Source of the DNA: Mauremys mutica
Lineage: Eukaryota; Chordata; Testudines; Geoemydidae
Reading direction: 5' to 3'
DNA length: 64,000 bases
Assembly (NCBI RefSeq): GCF_020497125.1
Contig: NC_059093.1
Location: 21,487,508 to 21,551,507 of the forward strand
Positions 53,220-63,662 of the stretch are shown piece by piece. A program made the translations under genes and the position numbers. The number at the start of each line of letters is the position of its first letter. Positions within the stretch are counted from its first letter, which is position 1. The notes under the pieces were generated by a model. That model made no database searches, was not told the origin of the DNA, and saw nothing but the letters and a program-made list of their open reading frames with translations.

Positions 53220-54040
53220 CACTGTTTGTATCAGTGTGTTGCTGGCTAACCAGTAGGAAATGGCTTAGCACGATTTTGTATCCTGCAGCAAGTGAGTGAC
53301 TGACGCACACTGACGCACAAAGACACTCACACAATCCCAAGAACACTCACACACAACACACCCAGAGGGACATGCTAGCTCAACCCCCAAAGAGAGAAAC
53401 AATCACATCCCCAGCCGCACTCACAATCACCCCCCCACACCATAATATTTGCAATCGTGCTCAGAGACACAACCGCACACAGTTCACTCCCACTGCTCCA
53501 AATACAAGGACCTCCTGCCCCACACAGCATGTGCCAAGGCCTGTGGAACTCACTGCCACTGGACAGCTACCAATGAGAATGATCCCCTCATGCTGGATCA
53601 TCTGCTTGGCCCCCTGCCCCCTCTCGGGGTGCGCTGTGCGGCGTGGCTGGGGATTGTGCAATGGCCCAGCACCAGGCAACGCAGAACAGACACCACACGC
53701 CCTGCCCCACCTCACCTGAGCTGCTCTCCAGGTGCATCGGAGTCCAGTGCCCCACACCTGGGCCCTCCTGCCCCAGAGGGGGTGAGCTGCAGCCCCTGCC
53801 ACACTCTGCAGAGGGGAGAAGGGTCAGGCCAGCCAGCCGTTGTAAGATGGGGAAATCACCATCGGGGTCAACGGTATGGGGGCTGTGACATACAGAGAAA
53901 CAGTTGTCGCGCTGGCAGAGGGCAGCAGAGCACACACACAATTGCAAACATACACGAACACATGCATGAATCCAGCCACACACACACAATTGCTAATATA
54001 CACAAACACCCGCACAAATCCAGCCAACACCAACACAAGC
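53220..54040. other. no gene seen
   Basis: Sequence rich in ACACACA-like words (53290-53470, 53930-54020), with no supported gene. Confidence 0.55.
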
Positions 54041-54733
54041 CTGGGAGCCAGGGGAGCAGAGCAGGCTGAGGCTGGGTCACTCCACTTCCCGCAGGAAGTA
54101 GCCAGCCCCCCTGGTCCCACGATGGCCTGGGACCAGCCCCCTTCTGCTTCCCCCCACGCAGGCCTGGGGCCCCAGCCTGCTCTGCTCCCCTGGCTCCCAA
54201 GCTTGGCGGGGGGGGACCGCCCCACAGTACTCGCCGGTGGCGTGGCTGGGAGCCAGGGGAATGGACCAGGCTGGGGCTGGGTCACTCCACTTACCATGCA
54301 GTGAGTTCAGGGGCGGGGGCCAAGAGGAAGAGCCAGGCAGCCCCCCTGCAGCAGCTCCCCACCCCAGCTCACCTCCGCTCCGCCTTCTCCCCTGAGCACG
54401 CCGGCGCCGCTCCACTTCTCCCGCCTCCCAGGCTTGCGGTGCCAATCAGCTGTTTAGTGCAGCAAGCCTGGGAGGGGAGGAGAATCAGAGCAGGGGCGGC
54501 GTGCTCAGGGGAGAAGATGGAGCAGAGGTGAGCTGGGACAGGGAGCGGTGCCCCTGCACACACCCCCCCACCCCCGTTACTTGCTGTGGGCAGCCCTCCC
54601 CCCGCACCTCCCCCAGCCCCCTGCCCCAGCTCACCTCCACTCCCCCGCCTCCCCTGAGTGCGATTTTTGGTGCCCCCAACCACTTGGCACCCTGGGCGGC
54701 CGACTAGTTGGCCTAGTGGTTGCACCGGCCCTG
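54041..54733 (-). mobile_element. MITE-like repeat related to 39429-40905
   Basis: The right end GGTTGCACCGGCCCTG is the inverse of the left end at 39429. The interior shares the GCTCACCTCCGCTC-type blocks with that copy, and the tract GGGCTGGGTCACTCCACTT occurs twice as part of a 200-bp tandem duplication (about 54070 and 54277). The left boundary is not defined. Confidence 0.5.
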
Positions 54734-54965
54734 GCCACTGCCTGTCAGCAGGATTCCTCCTCCTCCTCCTCAGGGAGATTAAATCTCTGCACCTAGACAG
54801 CCGGTCCGTCCGCTGCACCCCAATCCCCCATGGCTGAGCCTCCCTGCCAAAGCCCTGCACCTGGCTCCAGAGAATTAAGTCTCACATCTCACTGGGAACT
54901 CGAATTCTTGTGCCCAGAGAGTCTCGGCCCCCCACAGTAGCTGACCTGAGAAACACAGTGTCTGC

Positions 54966-55058
54966 AAAAGCAGCAAAGAGTCGTGTGGCACCTCACAGAC
55001 TAACAGATGTATTGGAGCATGAGCTTTCGTGGGTGAACTCCCACTTCGTCGGATGCGT
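54966..55058 (+). mobile_element. Cry-type SINE fragment with TSD
   Basis: AGCAAAGAGTCGTGTGGCAC ... GAGCTTTCGTGGGTGAACTC ... TCGTCGGATGCG is the body of the turtle SINE family. CAGTGTCTGC flanks it on both sides (54956-54965 and 55059-55068), so the short 5'-truncated copy inserted as such. Confidence 0.88.
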
Positions 55059-55106
55059 CAGTGTCTGCCTTTTCCAAAAAAGTGCCTGGAGGACCTTTTC
55101 CTATGT

Positions 55107-55179
55107 GATCACGTGGCCTAATGGATAAGGCGTCTGACTTCAGATCAGGCGATTGAGGGTTCGAGTCCCTTTGTGGTTG
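55107..55179 (+). tRNA. tRNA-Arg body with UCA (opal) anticodon
   Basis: The 73-base sequence matches vertebrate tRNA-Arg(TCG), with GTGGCCTAATGGATAAGGCG and a perfect B box GGTTCGAGTCC. All stems pair, including the acceptor with wobble pairs. The anticodon loop is CTTCAGA, so anticodon positions 34-36 (55140-55142) are TCA instead of TCG. Such a tRNA would read UGA. TTTT follows at 55191-55194. Arg identity depends on A20 and C35, both kept, but also on base 36, which has changed. It could be a rarely charged suppressor, or a gene made silent by a single CpG mutation. Confidence 0.85.
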
Positions 55180-55194
55180 TGCTTGTGCAGTTTT

Positions 55195-55842
55195 ACCTTT
55201 GGGCTGAAAGTCCTGCTCCCTTCAAGGCTGGAACCTCTTCTTGGCCACTCAGGCCAATGCTCTGGCTTCAGCTAGAGCCCCGGGAAGGAGTTGGGGGTTG
55301 GGTGTCACAAAGGCTGGGGCATGAGCCCCAGGTGCTTCCAGTCTCACCTTTGCCCTTCCTGACTTGCCAGAGAAAATGGGTGGCTGCCCGGGCTAGCGTG
55401 TGGAGCAGTTTCCCTCTTCCAAATGTGCACCTGTCCCTGTGCTGGAGGGGGTTTGCTACATGGAGCCTGGGTGTTTCTCTGCTTCTCGCCAGCTGGGAAA
55501 AAATCTCCTGCCCCACTGCCAAAGTGAGCATGGAGAGTGGGAACAGTAAGAGGCGCCACCAGGGGGGCTGGCCCTGCTTTCCTACCTTCTTCTGATGTTG
55601 GCCACAAAGCATCAGCAGCCTTCCCACATGCTGGTCTGCGGTTGGCCTTCAGTGGGGTTTGGCATGGCAGGGAGCAGCCTGGCTGGGTGTTTTTGTGCCT
55701 GTCTGAAGGCCACACCTAGGCATGGTCCTGCCCTTCTCTGGCCCTGACCTCAGTTGTTCTGTGGCTTTTAAGCCTTCCCTTGGAGCCGTCAGCACCAGCC
55801 GCCTCTGCTCTAGGTGCCCAGAGGAGGAGAGGTGCTGGGCTC
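55195..55842. other. no gene seen
   Basis: Unremarkable sequence. Frames open for 100-140 codons overlap on opposite strands and show no domain. Confidence 0.55.
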
Positions 55843-56663
55843 TGTGACGAAGTGGGGGATTTTCTTAGGGTTTTCTGTGTTTTCCAGTGGGTTGCATGCA
55901 CAGGGAGTGGGACTCAGTGTCCCCAGGTGTTACTGGTTTAACGAGGTGAGGGGAGAGGGAGTTTGTTGTTACAGAGGATCAGAGAGGGACTTGGGACCCC
56001 GGCTGATGGCCTGGAGGATGGAGACCCCAGCGACTGGTGACCCAGAGACCCAGCTCAGGAGTCACAGCCAGTTCTGGCCAGTGAGAGGACAATGGGCTGC
56101 GGGGAGAGGACCCCGTGACCAACCTGTTCCAGCCAGAGGAGGACAGAGAGGGGAGGAGGCCCAGGCAACCCTGTTTACCTGGAGAAAAGACAATGGACAG
56201 AGGCGGGGCCTGGGACTGGGGATATCGGAGGCCTAGCTGGGAAGCAGGGGGGCTCTGGGCTGGCGAGGGGAAGCAGGCAGAGCCCACCTGGCTGCAGGGG
56301 GACTGGGATGTGCTGGGCTGAGGGAGGCCAGGCCTGAGGCCCTGAGAGTTTCTTGTGCTGTGTTCAACTCTCAATAAACCCTCCTGTTTTATGCTGGCTG
56401 AGAGTCACTCCGGTCTAGAGAACAGGGTTGCATGAACCCCTTCGGGGGTGAGGAGGCCCAGGGGATCCAGAGCGCATGGATTCCCTGAGGGGGCCCACGG
56501 CGAGAGACAGACGTGCTAAGGCTCAGAGAGGTGCGGCTCCAGGAGGTGGAGGGGCTTGACCCCGAGAGAGAGAGGACCCCCGAGAAGGGCTGTCTCACTG
56601 AAAGGGGCACCCCCCATGGACCGCACAGGGCCAAGAGTGGGCACGATCTGTGAGTCCGTGACA
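55843..56663 (+). mobile_element. solo LTR
   Basis: The 821-bp segment starts TGTGACGAAGTGG and ends GAGTCCGTGACA, so its first and last seven bases (TGTGACG and CGTGACA) are near-perfect inverses. CTCAATAAACCCTCC near 56370 is a likely poly(A) signal, followed by U5-like GC-rich sequence. No internal region follows. The flanking duplication is not clear; the right edge abuts the block shared with 7749. Confidence 0.6.
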
Positions 56664-56972
56664 GGCAGTGACATCACAAAGGCCTTTTGCAGGACCTCAG
56701 ACTATTGGTCAAAGGTGGTGGGGAGGTGGTGACCTCACAGAGAGATGCTGACATCAGCCAGGCAGGACAGGGGCGAGGGGCCAGGGAAACCTCAGAGACC
56801 CCTGTGGCTTTGCTTCAGCAAGTCTCCTTCTCCAGGTCTCTCTTTGAGGACTGAGAGAGTATTCGGGTTCACGGACGTGAGTGCCAGGAGGAACCTCTTT
56901 CGAGTTTTCTCCTTCCCTTTTAGTGATTTTACTAGAAAACATCCGTCCCTGTTTAGAAGGTAAGAGCCTCTG
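56664..56972 (+). repeat. segmental duplicate of 7749-8056
   Basis: Second copy of the block at 7749, same orientation, joined on the left to the LTR end and on the right to the tRNA-Thr unit. Confidence 0.75.
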
Positions 56973-56999
56973 CTAGGGAAGGGGTGTCCTGGGGGTGTC

Positions 57000-57955
57000 A
57001 CAGTTCGGATGCCAGTGGCCCCCCCATGTAAGGAAGTTCCTGCTACCCTGCTCTGTGTTCGCAGTACGGGAGAGAGCAGCATCCACGGCAGTGATTTGCT
57101 CCTGGCTGCCGGAGCAGAGCAGCAGGCTCAGAACTTCCCAGAGCTATGAAAGGGGAGGGGCCCATGGCTCTGTAGCAGGAATGCAGGGCAAGCGAGTTCA
57201 CGGCGGGCATTGTGGGATACTGGAGGAGGCCAGTTATGGTGATATAATGAACAGCAGCGTCTACACTGACACTCTGTCACTTTAAGTTTGCTGCAAAAAG
57301 CTCATCAAAGTGGTTTTATTTGGTCACCAAAACAGGGCAGTTTTGTCACCAGATGTGGCATTGCAGTGCCAACCGAGGGAGCATAGTGTGTTTTTCACAC
57401 ACCTGAGCAATATAATTCTGCTGAAATAACTTTGTAGTGCAGACCTGGCCAAAGATTCACACACACACACAGCGCTTGCAAGAAAAACCTCACCTGCTGC
57501 TCTGCTTTGTGGGGCCCAGGTGGGGATGCAGGGAGTCAGGTGTGAGCAGATGCTGTACCTTAGTCACAGGCAGGCACCCTGGTTTAGCTGGTTAAAGTAC
57601 CTGTTTTGTAAACAGGAGATGCTGGGTTCAACTCCCAGTGGTGCCTTGTTGAGATGCTTTTAGAACACCTGGTATTGGCTACTGTCAGAAGACAAATACA
57701 GAGCTAGATGAACCTTTGGTCTAGCCCAGTGTGGTTTTTCTTATGGTTTAAATTACACTCGCAGGCACTGATAATAGAGTTACTGAAAGTTTGGGAGTTA
57801 AGAGCTGATAGGTCAGTGGTCCAAGCCCCTTGCAGGTGACCCCCTCCCTCTGGGACAGGGACAGGTCTGAGCTCTTGCACCAAATGCTTATTGTGGCTGC
57901 CAGAATCTGGGGGCAGCTCATTTAGTTTGCACCCAGGGTTGAGTCCTTGATTCAC
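57000..57955 (+). repeat. tRNA-Thr unit, duplicate of 19694-20890
   Basis: Same order as at 19694: GATGCCAGTGG, GGGCATTGTGGGATACTGGA, tRNA-Thr, CR1-like fragment, TTACTGAAAGTTTGGGAG. This copy has the better preserved tRNA. Confidence 0.8.
57573..57646 (+). tRNA. tRNA-Thr(TGT)
   Basis: Seventy-four bases: GGCACCCTGGTTTAGCTGG, anticodon stem and loop CCTGTTTTGTAAACAGG with TGT, a well paired T arm with GGTTCAACTCC, and GGTGCC at the 3' end. TTTT follows near 57657. It differs from the copy at 16093 at few positions; the acceptor has one weak pair. Confidence 0.82.
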
Positions 57956-57957
57956 AC

Positions 57958-58780
57958 ATCAAGGATAACAACCCTTTGTTTCTCCTGCCCCAATAACATG
58001 GAGACTGGGAATCCTACACCAGCCACAAGTGATCATTTCGGCAAGCAACCCAAGCTATTTCCAACATACTGTAAAATCCACATGCAGACTCATACACGAA
58101 ACCTTGCAAGAAAATCTTCCTGAGGGGGTCTGAAGCACCTGCTGCTCGAGGGAAGGAGGGAGCTGTGGGTTGGGATTGAGGAGCAGTGTGAGGAGGAGGG
58201 GCCTGTGGGTTGGGATTGAGGGGCACTGGGAATAGGAGGGGGCTGTGGGTTGGGATTGAGGAGAAGGCTCCAGTTGGGAGTGAGGGGCACTGGGAGTAGA
58301 GGGGACATGGGTTTGGGCTGAAGAGCATCTTCATTTGGGGATCCAGCAGGTGATTCTAATTCCTTAGGGATATTCTGTGTGTTTGTGTGTGCAGGGGAGG
58401 AACATGCTCTATGCCCAGAGGCCTTTATTCCTCCAGGCTGCAAGGACAGAGGGGATGTCAAAGAGTTGTTCCTTCAATCCCCCCCACAGAAAGGCCCTTC
58501 TTAGGAAAGGAAAATCCTGAAGAGAAAGAGTAACACCAAAGAAGACTCCAGAAAGACAGATTTTTACAATCATAGTGAGAAGTTTATCACCTGACCAGGG
58601 CCTTGAACCCTGGACCCTCAGATTAAAAGTCTGATGCTCTGCCAACTGAGCTAGCCAGGCTCACATAGGAAAAGTGCAGGTTGGTGCAGAGGTGAAGCTA
58701 GTCAAGAAAAAGCGAGATGGCCACAATAGGGGAAACCTGCTGCTCGTTCTCTCTTCCCAGCCCTGGCCTGGCCTGGTATT
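57958..58780 (+). repeat. tRNA-Lys unit, duplicate of 21781-23410
   Basis: Matches 21781-21811 joined to 22564-23410, that is, the same locus without the 744-bp MITE. A single CCTGCCCC at about 57986 marks the empty site. Confidence 0.85.
58588..58660 (-). tRNA. tRNA-Lys(TTT)
   Basis: The minus strand reads GCCTGGCTAGCTCAGTTGG, anticodon stem-loop CAGACTTTTAATCTG with TTT, GAGGGTCCAGGGTTCAAG and 3' GGTCAGGTG. The anticodon and T stems pair perfectly, and A and B boxes are near consensus. It is the better of the two Lys copies and may be functional. Confidence 0.88.
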
Positions 58781-59361
58781 AGTGCAGGTTAAAAAGATGG
58801 GAAAATATTGGCATCTATCAGACTTTCATAGCTGTACAAGACTCAGGCACAATACAGAGTGTCCATCACCATCATCATTTCGAAGGGATAATGATAATGA
58901 TGGGAAGGTTCACAACTGACTCAGCAGTTGCATACAAAGGTGCACGTTTGGCAGTTACATTGGGAAATTCTGGCTCCTTCTCAGGCTCAGGTTGGCCACC
59001 CCGGTCTAGATGTAGAAGTTACAACATTTAAACTTGAAAGAGGGGCCAATTTCCCCATCATTTCACACCTTTACATCCAAACACGATGACTTTCTGAATG
59101 AACCCTCCTCGTTCAGCCAGAAGATCTTGGGGTGGTTGTAGGAGTCACTGGATAAAATTCTCTGGATTCTGTTCTGAATCAGGTCAGAGCAGAGGTACCT
59201 AATGATCTAATCTGTCTGTAAAATCTATATATCAACACCAAATATGGTGTGAAATTAATCCTCAGAAATGGCTGTTCCCCACCCAGACCCCAGGAAAGGG
59301 CTCCCCAAGGAAGGGGGCTGTTGAGGAAGGAAAGAAGAAAGATGGACATATAGCAAAGAAA
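58781..59361. other. no gene seen
   Basis: Ordinary sequence without a supported feature. Confidence 0.55.
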
Positions 59362-59460
59362 GGGGATACATAGCTCAGTGGTGGGGGATGCATAGTTCAG
59401 TGGTTTGAGCATTGCCCTGCTAAACCCAGGATTGTGAGTTCAATCTTTGCAGGGGCCACT
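59362..59460 (+). mobile_element. tRNA-derived SINE head with doubled A box
   Basis: GGGATACATAGCTCAGTGGT is followed at once by GGGGATGCATAGTTCAGTGG, so the 5' tRNA-like part occurs twice. Then comes TTTGAGCATTGCCCTGC, a loop-like CTAAACCC and GTGAGTTCAATC (B-box-like), ending in AGGGGCCACTTAG, a pattern known from tRNA-derived SINE heads in reptiles. No SINE body follows. Confidence 0.55.
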
Positions 59461-59944
59461 TAGAAAAATGTCCTTCTCTCCCTGGAGGGATTGGGCTCTG
59501 CCCTTTGGACAGAAAGGAAGGAAATAGCCACATGACAGCAGCAGAACCTAAGAAATGAAACACAACAGGCTTCTGAGCACATTGCTTCTGAACAGTAAAT
59601 GAACCTGACTCCCGTATCATGAAAAGCCAAAAAGCTGTTTCTTTCTATGCCCAGGAGAAAAGAGTTCCAATCATTCCTGCCTGTTTACTTTTGAATTATT
59701 TTACATTATAAAGAAAATTGTAACAAAATTAGTCTGAACTTGAGCTGCCTGTTATTAAAAGTTGGTTCCCAATTCAGTTCCAACTGCCCTGCTAGAAACA
59801 CCCCCAGGTCCCTGCTCACCCCAGGAACTGGAAAAAGAGAAACCCCCACTGGGCACTGCCCTTGGCGCCAGGCTGCTGTCCTGGGGTGCAGGTGGGGACT
59901 GATTGTTTGCTGCTGGGGAGGGAGCCAGTAGAGGCCTCTGGTGC

Positions 59945-60536
59945 TCTGCTCCTAGCATCTGCCCGGCCCAGGCTGTCCTCTGCCTCAGCTGCTGCTCCCG
60001 GCCTGCTCTAGAGTCAAACACGCAGGGCCCCCAGAGGAACAGAGGCTGGGACAGGGCAGCAGCCTGGGCTGGGCTGGGAAGATGCTGGGAGTTCTCGTTC
60101 CCTGAGAACTGGCCTGGCTCCCTTCTCAACAGCAAACAAATCAATTCCACGTCTCCTCCCCAGAAAAACCAGCCTGGAGCCAAGGGCAGCAGGGGACGAT
60201 TCCCTCCAGTTCCCACCGAGGCAGGAGAGAACCCAGGGTCTTTCTAGCAGAGCTTATGGAACTGACGTGGGGAAACCAGCCTTTAATAACAGGCAGTTCC
60301 AGTTTAAGCTAAATGTTTTTAACAATTTTTACAACATTAAATAACCCTTCAATCGTAGTGTCACCATCCATAAAATTGCTTCAGCCTTATAGGTTCCCAA
60401 GTACAAAACTAAACATCTCTTCAAACACAAGGGAGTGGAGATGAGTCAGTGTTCAGAGCCATCCCACATAAAAGAACCATGTTGTGGTACATACTGGCCC
60501 CATCATGTGGCCATCGCCTTTCCCTCCTCTCTGTTA
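59945..60536 (-). repeat. inverted duplicate of 15036-15625
   Basis: Reverse complement of the block at 15036. A third, short direct copy of part of it lies at 59735-59805 (GAGCTGCCTGTTATTAAAAG). Confidence 0.75.
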
Positions 60537-60982
60537 AAAGTTTTAGTATTTTGCACAGAAACTTTCTTCCCTCAGGAGAGACTTGGGAACCAGGGCTGCC
60601 AGCCAGACAAACACTTTTAAGAGGAGGCATAACTTGTCAAAAAATGATCTCCCCTCTTCAGTTCAGTGACACCTTGAAATGTTACTTGTCCCGGCAGAGC
60701 TGGAGGATTGAAAGCAGCTACATCAAACCCCTGTGTAGCTAGCAGGAATGAACATAAACACTCCCTTGTATCTGAAGAGATATTTAGTTTTACCCTTGGT
60801 AAACTACAAGACTAAAGGGAAAGGCAGTGGTGCCAAATATATAGAGTGAAACACAAAACAATCATCATAGTTATGCCCATAGTGATTGCAAAATCTTTCT
60901 ATATACTTATTATTATTTTCTCTGGTGTCTAGACATTGACTAGACCTTGACCAAGAAATTTGGCTCTTGATAAAATAATCAA

Positions 60983-61056
60983 CTACCCCTGGTTAATGCA
61001 ATGGGCTAGAAATTGACTGGGGTCTCTCCACGCAGGTTCAAATCCTGCCAGCTACA
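60983..61056 (+). pseudogene. tRNA-Ser(AGA) pseudogene with D-arm deletion
   Basis: The 3' two thirds match tRNA-Ser(AGA): GGGCTAGAAATT (anticodon AGA), TGGGGTCTCTCC variable arm, CGCAGGTTCAAATCCTGCC (near-perfect T arm) and AGCTAC. About 12 bases of the D arm, including most of the A box, are missing. The T arm is better kept than in 18793. Confidence 0.78.
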
Positions 61057-61322
61057 GATGCATTAGTATATTGTCATTACTGTTGTCTTAGTGCCTGAGC
61101 ACAGAGCCAAATCTGGTCTTGTTCTGAGGCTGTCTACACTTAAAATGCTGCTATAGCACTGTGGAGAAGACAGTTGCTACAGTGACAAGAGGGGTTTTCC
61201 ATCCCTGTAATAGCTATGTTGACAGAACAATCTTTACTTTCATTTAGCACTAACTAACCATGGCTTAGGTCAGCTTAATTATACTGGTTCTGGGGTCTTT
61301 CACACCCTGATAGACGGTACTT

Positions 61323-61920
61323 GTTAGAGGGTTTATCCCATCACCTCCCATTCCCTGGTCCTTCTCACGTGACCAGAGAGCAGCAATGCACGAAGTTCAA
61401 AGGTGAAAACAATTCAATGTTTATTGGGGTAAACTTCCAACAAGCAATGATTCCAATTTCCTTCCTCAGTGTCCCCCTTCCCAGCTCTGACACCACAGAG
61501 CTTTGCCTGTGTCCCTGTTCCCATTCCCTGTTCCTATTTCCCCCCTTAGCAAAACATAATTCCAATTCCCCCACCCCCACTCCCATTCCCCCCCCCTTAC
61601 TTCCTGACTGACTGCAGACTATATAGTAAAACTGGAGTTCTGCTTAGCTATGCCTTAACCAATCATTTTACTGAAATGTAACTAACCAATCCTAACATAT
61701 TGTAACATGATTATCTAACCAATTATACCCCACCACCTTAATTGGTTTACACTCAACAAATTAATTATACAGCAGACAGAAAGAATCACAGCACCAGACA
61801 GAGATTATACAGACAAGCAATAGGAAAATGGGGACTACAGTGATAGAACAACACAGAAATGAGGATTTCACACCCCAGCTGTTGATCAGTGAGTTGTTCC
61901 TAGATAGGATACTATCATGG
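61323..61920 (-). mobile_element. LTR-like repeat, minus orientation
   Basis: On the minus strand a TATA-like ACTATATAGTCTGCAG (near 61615) is followed, about 190 bases on, by CCAATAAACATTGAATTG (poly(A) signal) and a downstream part ending near CCTCTAACA at 61323. This promoter-to-poly(A) spacing resembles an LTR. The far end was not found. Confidence 0.38.
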
Positions 61921-62227
61921 TAGAGGTTGTGGGTGCTGGTTGCTTAACTGTCTGGCCCCCAGGGCAGGATTTTGAGGTTCACCATTACTGTCTCAGAATG
62001 CCAGCACCCATCTTTTGTTCACTTAAAATGCGAGCAGGGAGATTACAACACCACAGAACTCATGGAGCTCCAGGAAATGTGTAACTTTAGGTCCGGGTGA
62101 GTGTGTCTAAAATTCAGCTGTGCTGTAGAAGGTCTCTAGGAGTTGAAAGAGATGTGCCATCTCGACCTCCCTAAAGAGTTCATCAATTATTAATGAAAAC
62201 TAGGGTTGATAAGTTATGTTTTTTGTA

Positions 62228-62339
62228 GCAGGAGGATGGTGGACTTGTCTAAAGTGCCAGTTTTAAGACTCTTTTTTCCCTATCTCTTGGGTGTTCTGGT
62301 CTCTGAATAGAGATGTGGTTTCAAATCCCACTCCTGACA
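62228..62339 (+). pseudogene. intron-containing tRNA-Leu pseudogene
   Basis: The 3' end GTGGTTTCAAATCCCACTCCTGACA-type sequence (62315-62339) is that of tRNA-Leu. The 5' part keeps AGGATGG and GTCTAAAG of the D arm, GCCAGTTTTAAGA gives an anticodon position reading TAA, and about 30 bases later TTCTGGTCTCTGAATAGAGATG supplies the 3' anticodon strand and long variable arm. The gap fits the intron of vertebrate tRNA-Leu(CAA) genes at the usual site. Acceptor and D arm are damaged. Confidence 0.62.
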
Positions 62340-62848
62340 TGACCATTTAATTCTATCTTTAGAAAATAGCCTCACTTGAATCTCCTGTGCAACAATAGAA
62401 CCCCATTTGCTTAGCTTTGCTATTCCAGTAGTTGTGAGAGAAGCTCCAAACCAGAGGGAAACAGGGCCCGTTCTCTTGACCCATCAATTTTTGTCTTCCT
62501 TCATTCCAAGCCATTTTCTCAGATACATCCGTATTTCCCACACTATTTTGTTTAATGTTCTTTGCTTTTATGAAACTTTAGAGTCATCATTTAATTGCCA
62601 CACAACTGTACTTATGAAGTGAAGTGAAACACAATATTTTTTGGATATTCTTGCAGAAGAGTTTTGCTTTCTGACCTGGAATTGAACAGGGGCTACCCGA
62701 GGAAGACAATGCTACTCCCTTTTCTTGGCTCATCCAAAAAACATAAGTTCTTGGTGCCCTTTGTTTCCCTGTTCTTCAAAGGCAAATCAGCTGGTGTAGC
62801 AGCTACTGAGAAAGCCTTAGAAAAGGGCCCCAAAATTGACAGCAGCTG

Positions 62849-62921
62849 GTTTCTGTAGTGTACTGGTTATCACATTTACCTAACATGCAAAAGATCCCTG
62901 GTTTAAAACCAGGCAGAAACA
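62849..62921 (+). tRNA. tRNA-Val(AAC), CpG-decayed
   Basis: GTTTCTGTAGTGTACTGGTTATC, anticodon loop CTAACAT region with AAC, and CCCTGGTTTAAAACCAGG ending GCAGAAACA match vertebrate tRNA-Val(AAC) over 73 bases. The acceptor stem pairs fully. Most differences are CpG-to-TpG/CpA, including the B box (GGTTTAAAACC for GGTTCGAAACC), so it is probably losing promoter strength. TTTT lies near 62943. Confidence 0.78.
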
Positions 62922-63045
62922 TTGATACTTTCCTTCCTTTGGTCTTTTATCACTCCAAGTCCTTTCTTAACTACATCCATAGCTTCTATGCTTTCTTCCT
63001 CATTTTTTTTTCCTTTTATGGAGCTTTAAATTGAAAAGGAGAGGT

Positions 63046-63420
63046 GTTATATCCTTGGGGCAGCCGGTGTAGGAAGCAATCACTTGAGTCCAGAGAGCAG
63101 GCAGCTAACCAAAACCTCCATTTTATTTACATATATACAGAGAGCTCCTCAGCCGGTTGAAACCAGTTGAGCTAACCCATAATAATCTAACTCAGTTGCC
63201 ATAGCAACAAAACCATGACAACCAAATACACAACAAGAGGGTTAGCCGGCATTTTGAGGGAAGGAACAGACCATCATTTGGGAGACTGCCAGCTCCATAA
63301 CAAATCTGAGCGGAGAAGAATCCCAACCCATTGTCCTGCATATTTAGCTCCCAGCCAGCAGTTTTTCCCTTGCCTTTTTTTTTTTTTTGAGCTAACCTTG
63401 AGTCCAGGGTGCACACACTC
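63046..63420 (-). mobile_element. LTR-like repeat, minus orientation
   Basis: The plus strand begins TGTTATATCCTTGGGGCAGC; on the minus strand AATAAAATGG (near 63121) would be a poly(A) signal. The rest of the arrangement resembles known turtle LTRs, but no second end was located. Confidence 0.32.
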
Positions 63421-63591
63421 TCTCCGCCCCACACATCGAATCTGGCCCTGCTGCAAAGTGACCCCTAAGAACCAGCAACCTGCACGAGAGCATAACTGGG
63501 GGGAAAAGGTTTCCCATGAAGCTTATAAGCCACTGGATGCGTTGGAAAGAGGCCGGTTCTGAGCGTAACAGTCAGCAAAGAAGGCCTGTTT

Positions 63592-63662
63592 GGGGATGTG
63601 GCTCAGTGGTACTGTGCCTGATTCACATGTATAAGGCCCTGGGTTCACTCCCCATGTTTGCC
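63592..63662 (+). pseudogene. tRNA-Ala-like sequence with CAC anticodon
   Basis: GGGGATGTGGCTCAGTGGTA and GGCCCTGGGTTCACTCCCCA follow the tRNA-Ala(TGC) outline, but the anticodon loop is TTCACAT (CAC at 63624-63626), the anticodon stem is unpaired, and the 3' acceptor strand is degraded. Best read as a pseudogene. Confidence 0.6.

Noticed and set aside
55107..55179. Idea that the UCA tRNA suppresses the TGA codons in the Utopia-type element
   Set aside because: The TGA codons look like CpG decay and frameshifts accompany them; there is no evidence of expression. Kept only as a curiosity.
62656..62722. Minus-strand tRNA-like sequence with TGTTCAATTCC
   Set aside because: A B-box-like word and a Glu-like 3' end are present, but no acceptor pairing, A box or anticodon arm could be placed.
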